A DNA stretch of 9,168 nucleotides from Alphaproteobacteria bacterium (lineage in GTDB: Bacteria; Pseudomonadota; Alphaproteobacteria; SP197). The notes under the pieces are model-generated. The model saw nothing but the letters and a program-made list of their open reading frames with translations. It was not told the origin of the DNA and did no database searches. This document shows, piece after piece, positions 6,843 through 9,168 of this stretch. The position numbers were made by a program, and so were the translations under genes. The DNA is taken from positions 1-9,168 of the forward strand of contig JAJEBJ010000076.1 in NCBI GenBank assembly GCA_022822575.1, in the 5' to 3' direction. Position 1 is the stretch's first letter, and every line of letters starts with the position of its first letter.

Positions 6843-7143
6843 CAGAGATCGACGTCGCCTTCGATGTCCTCATCCGGCTCCGGTTCACACGCATGTTTGA
6901 GCATGTCCCGTGCCAGATCGCCCGGAAGCGTCCGAACATGTCTCCGGCTGGCAGATCAAGGAGCGCGCCAATGGCCGGGTCTTCATGCTCGGCGTCGGCA
7001 CGGCTGACAACAATTCGTCTGTCCTCGTGGAGTTCGAAGACTGCTTTCGCGCCGGCATCGACGCCCAGCGCCTGACGGACCGTCTTGGGAATGGTGATCC
7101 TGCCTTTCGCGGTCATCGTGGCGACCTCACGGATGATCGGCAT
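6842..7143 (-). pseudogene. PrlF-family (AbrB-fold) antitoxin, frameshifted
   Basis: Antitoxin partner of the YhaV toxin; PrlF proteins bind DNA by a swapped-hairpin AbrB/SpoVT fold and repress their own operon. From ATG 7143 the frame reads MPIIREVATMTAKGRITIP, then KTVRQALGV, RRIVVSRADAEHEDPAIGALLD: the fold plus the family's acidic EDP segment. AAGGAG (7152-7157), eight bases upstream, decides this start over the M at 7296, whose extra residues resemble nothing. After about residue 69 the frame loses family likeness and runs on to 6589 through the toxin region. In another frame PGDLARDMLKHA, PEPDEDIEGDVDL and a TGA (6842-6844) give the expected ending. The total of 302 nt implies a net loss of one base (100 aa if restored), between about 6941 and 6915. 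No slippery heptamer is visible, so programmed frameshifting is unlikely. Confidence 0.8.
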
Positions 7144-7363
7144 GATCGCCACTCCTTCTGTGCCGCGCAAACGTTGAGGCATTGTCCTTACCATGCAGAA
7201 GTGAAGTGGAAGATGCGGGCTCGCCGCACCAACTACCTTGAACTGAACGGCAAGTGTCTCGGCAGCGCCCGCCGCACAGATGTCCGGGCTGGCCACAACC
7301 GGCGTCCTTGATACCTCGAATTGTCAGCGCCATGATCTGCGTGTCAGAGCATCACGCTCCGGG

Positions 7364-7382
7364 GTCGGCCAAGCCGGCCGAC
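7364..7382. repeat. 7-bp inverted repeat GTCGGCC/GGCCGAC
   Basis: A perfect 7-bp stem (7364-7370 with 7376-7382) with the 5-base loop AAGCC, inside the gene-free stretch. It could be a hairpin in RNA or a protein site. No flanking T-run and no nearby gene end give it a clear role. Confidence 0.4.
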
Positions 7383-7706
7383 ATAGGGCTCGGGCAATCG
7401 GGCTCTGTGTTTGTTCGTGGTGGTCCATGCGCCAGGGACGTTCTTCATTCCGTTCGGCATGGCGTTCCACGTACCCAGTTGCATTGATCAAGCAACGAAT
7501 CGTGCAGGGGCGAGGCGACAGCGACGCGGACGCTGCCTGATCGTCCATTTGAACAGACAGGATCGCCGCGGCTGAGTTCCCGGCCGCATGGGCAATCAGG
7601 CGTCCTGAATGAGAGGGGCGTACGTCAATGTGATGCGAGTGCAGGCGAACCGGACTTGTTCTGCAACGAGCGGTGGGGTGCGGTGGTGAGTCCCTCGTCC
7701 AGCGAG

Positions 7707-7725
7707 CCGCCGCGCGACTCGGCGG
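7707..7725. repeat. 6-bp inverted repeat CCGCCG/CGGCGG
   Basis: CCGCCG at 7707-7712 and CGGCGG at 7720-7725 frame a 7-base loop, about 130 bp upstream of the HTH-ImmA start. In such GC-rich sequence a 6-bp dyad is not strong evidence of function. Confidence 0.2.
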
Positions 7726-7800
7726 GGAGGCGGGCGATGAGTGGAAACGCAGAGAGAGAAGACACAATAAGTCGTGTTGGATGCTGATCAGCGATTGCAT

Positions 7801-7853
7801 ATATTTCCTGCAATTATAATTTTGCAAGAAATATTGAAAAACCGGAGGTTTCG
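7801..7853 (+). promoter_or_regulatory. Promoter and probable self-operator of the HTH-ImmA gene
   Basis: An AT-rich island in GC-rich surroundings. A dyad with 13-base arms, ATATTTCCTGCAA (7801-7813) and TTGCAAGAAATAT (7822-7834), has a single mismatch and an 8-base centre. A consensus -10 box TATAAT (7815-7820) lies in that centre, so a dimer bound to the dyad would cover it and block transcription. No good -35 is visible at 16-18 bp. The transcript would begin near 7827, and GGAGG (7844-7848), five bases before the ATG, is a strong Shine-Dalgarno. The natural reading is autoregulation by the XRE repressor encoded immediately downstream. The dyad is seen directly; its binder is inferred. 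Confidence 0.75.
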
Positions 7854-8960
7854 ATGTCGACACAGCTTATCGGCAGACGGATCAAGGCGCTGCGCGAGGA
7901 ACGAAAGCTGACGCAGGAGAACCTGGCGGAGATGTTCGGCTTCAACGACCGGCAGACGGTGTCGGCGATCGAGACGGGGGCGAGGCGCGTGACGGCGGAC
8001 GAGCTGATCCTTGCGGTGGAACGGCTTGGCGCGCCTCTCGAGTACTTCACGGATCCGTTCCTGCTTGCCGGCGAGGGCCGGTTCTCCTGGCGCCAGACCG
8101 GTCTCAGTGCCGAGGAGCTTGAGGCCTATGAACAAAGAGCGGGGCGTTGGGTGTCCGCCTTTCGGACGCTGGCGCCCCAGGTGGGTCGTGATGCGCCGCT
8201 TATGCGCCGGGCGCTCGGTCTTGGACGGCATTCCCGATTCGAGGACGCGATGCGGGCTGGTGAGCGCCTTGTTCGGGAGTTCGACCTCGGGGATGTGCCT
8301 GCGCTGCGGCTCGCCGAGGTCATGGAACACGAGCTCGGTATCCTCGTCCTCATGGTGGATGCGCATCGCGGAATCTCCGGAGCGGCGTGCCGCCTGCCGG
8401 AACTTGATTCGGTGCTGATCGCCCGCCATGAGGTCGTGGGGCGCCGCCACTTCGATCTCGCCCACGAGCTGTTCCATGTCCTGACCTGGGATGCGATGCC
8501 GCCGGAGCATCGCGAAGAGGCGAGAGACACCGGGGGGAATCGCGTCGAGCAGCTCGCCAACAACTTTGCGTCAGCGGTGCTGATGCCTGCCGAGAGAGTG
8601 GTGCAGTTCGGCGACTGGTCAAGGGGCGGTGATGACGCGCTGATCGCCAGGCTCAATGCGGCGGCTGAGGAGTTGCTTGTGACGTCTTCGGCCCTGAGAT
8701 GGCGGTTGGTGGCACTTGGCGTCCTGAGCCTCGCAAGAGCGCGTGACCTTCCGGAAGCGGCGTTACGCCACAACGGGCGCGAGAACACGAGGAATGTCCG
8801 GCCGGCCCCCTTCTCGCGGCCCTTCATGGAGGTCATCGGCCTTGCCATCGAGCGAGGCCTGATCTCGGTGCGCCGCGCGGCAGAACTGCTCGATGTCACG
8901 ATCGAGGGGCTGGCAGACCTGTTCTCGGCAAACGGCGTTGCCCATCCGATCGAGCTATGA
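7854..8960 (+). CDS. XRE-HTH / ImmA-IrrE metallopeptidase fusion regulator
   Basis: A 368-aa two-part protein. Residues about 6-62 form an XRE/Cro-type helix-turn-helix (IGRRIKALREERKLTQENL, then TVSAIETGARRVTADEL). From about 150 to 260 lies an ImmA/IrrE (COG2856) zinc peptidase domain: HFDLAHELFHVLTW carries the HExxH zinc motif as HELFH, and RVEQLANNFASAVLMPAE supplies the conserved downstream acidic/Asn segment with the typical LMP. ImmA-like proteases cleave repressors such as ImmR or DdrO; fused versions are thought to bind DNA and be removed or activated by proteolysis, and are often encoded beside a toxin gene. The C-terminal roughly 60 residues look like a second helical domain (RPFMEVIGLAIERGLISVRRAAELLD). 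A strong Shine-Dalgarno and dyad operator precede it. It ends 6 nt before a broken PIN gene, probably its former operon partner. Intact, with all zinc-motif residues present. Confidence 0.92.
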   Translation: MSTQLIGRRIKALREERKLTQENLAEMFGFNDRQTVSAIETGARRVTADELILAVERLGAPLEYFTDPFLLAGEGRFSWRQTGLSAEELEAYEQRAGRWVSAFRTLAPQVGRDAPLMRRALGLGRHSRFEDAMRAGERLVREFDLGDVPALRLAEVMEHELGILVLMVDAHRGISGAACRLPELDSVLIARHEVVGRRHFDLAHELFHVLTWDAMPPEHREEARDTGGNRVEQLANNFASAVLMPAERVVQFGDWSRGGDDALIARLNAAAEELLVTSSALRWRLVALGVLSLARARDLPEAALRHNGRENTRNVRPAPFSRPFMEVIGLAIERGLISVRRAAELLDVTIEGLADLFSANGVAHPIEL

Positions 8961-8966
8961 GGCGTG

Positions 8967-9168
8967 ATGGCCAGGCATCGTGGCAGCGTTCTCGTGGACA
9001 CGAACGTGATCATCGAAGCGCACCGGACCGCCTCCTGACGGGCGGCTACCGCGTCGAGACCGTGGAGGAATGCGTGACCGAACCCAGACGGGATTCCAGC
9101 GACGCAGAAGGGAGCAGCAAGTCGACCAGGTCGAGCTCAGGCAAAGGCTTGGGGTCGTCCACGATGTC
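8967..9168 (+). pseudogene. PIN-domain protein gene, frameshifted, right end beyond window
   Basis: Starting at ATG 8967, six nt after the HTH-ImmA stop, the first frame reads MARHRGSVLVDTNVIIEAHR, the typical first strand and catalytic Asp (VDTN) of a PIN-fold nuclease, but hits TGA at 9036-9038. A second frame resumes at 9035 with LTGGYRVETVEECVTE. At about 9082 a one-base loss shifts reading again, and the third frame gives TQTGFQRRRREQQVDQVEL and stays open to the window end. Joined, the pieces form one coherent PIN-type protein lacking a few codons around 9030. PIN toxins (VapC-like) are RNases, and HTH-ImmA proteins are often paired with them, so this was probably the toxin of the locus. 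As it stands it should make only a 23-residue peptide. The family call rests on the VDTN motif and context. Confidence 0.7.

Larger units (their letters stand above)
7161..7800. other. About 640 bp without a recognisable gene
   Basis: Between the antitoxin leader and the promoter of the HTH-ImmA gene I find no supportable coding region. Open frames exist on both strands but show no domain, motif or ribosome binding site. Two GC-rich dyads are present. No tRNA, rRNA, insertion sequence end or CRISPR repeat is visible. The promoter of the PrlF-YhaV pair should lie in its left part, but I cannot point to convincing -35/-10 boxes. It may hold eroded remains of older genes. Confidence 0.5.

Noticed and set aside
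6905..6945. Programmed ribosomal frameshifting in the antitoxin
   Set aside because: No slippery heptamer or downstream pseudoknot is visible, and neighbouring genes are also broken, so mutation is the simpler explanation.
7144..7296. N-terminal extension of the antitoxin frame to an ATG at 7296
   Set aside because: The extra 51 residues show no family likeness, and a strong AAGGAG sits right before ATG 7143.
7324..7863. A 179-codon minus-strand frame in the gene-free gap
   Set aside because: It begins inside the HTH-ImmA leader, crosses its promoter, has no Shine-Dalgarno and shows no recognisable domain.

Overview
This is a GC-rich window, most likely from an alphaproteobacterium. That assignment rests on the alphaproteobacterial-type SMC protein, on a dsbA-like thioredoxin gene lying directly upstream of smc (the arrangement known from mutY-DUF721-dsbA-smc loci in that class), and on the sequence style of the toxin-antitoxin genes. 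It is inference from gene content, not a database match.

Left part (1-4823, all on the minus strand): housekeeping and metabolic genes. First comes the N-terminal 183 residues of a corrinoid (vitamin B12-binding) methyl-carrier protein, cut by the window edge. Then comes a full-length chromosome-condensation ATPase (smc, 1144 aa), preceded 23 nt upstream by a periplasmic DsbA-family oxidoreductase with a Tat-like signal. The dsbA and smc genes look like one operon.

Middle (about 4870-6334, plus strand): an intact Rpn-family PD-(D/E)XK nuclease gene (314 aa), preceded by a decayed, internally deleted copy of the same kind of gene. The near-identical 3' ends of the two copies form a direct repeat about 1.03 kb apart. 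This material sits where DUF721/mutY would be expected upstream of dsbA, so about 4824 looks like the border between core genome and an accessory region.

Right part (6440-9168): two toxin-type loci in decay. On the minus strand lies a PrlF (AbrB-fold) antitoxin and YhaV toxin pair. The antitoxin has a frameshift, its original stop overlaps the toxin start as TGATG, and the toxin tail is also frameshifted. On the plus strand, after about 640 nt with no recognisable gene, an intact XRE-HTH plus ImmA/IrrE zinc metallopeptidase fusion (368 aa) is expressed from a promoter whose consensus -10 box sits inside a 13-bp-arm dyad, a probable self-operator. Six nt downstream begins a PIN-fold gene broken by a deletion and a single-base loss, which runs off the window.

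Overall the window joins a core cell-division operon to an accessory graveyard. The large genes (smc, rpn, immA) are intact, while the toxin or antitoxin parts and the extra rpn copy carry frameshifts. This argues for real decay of toxin functions rather than poor sequence quality. I did not find a convincing wholly new system. The closest candidate is the HTH-ImmA/PIN pair with its operator.
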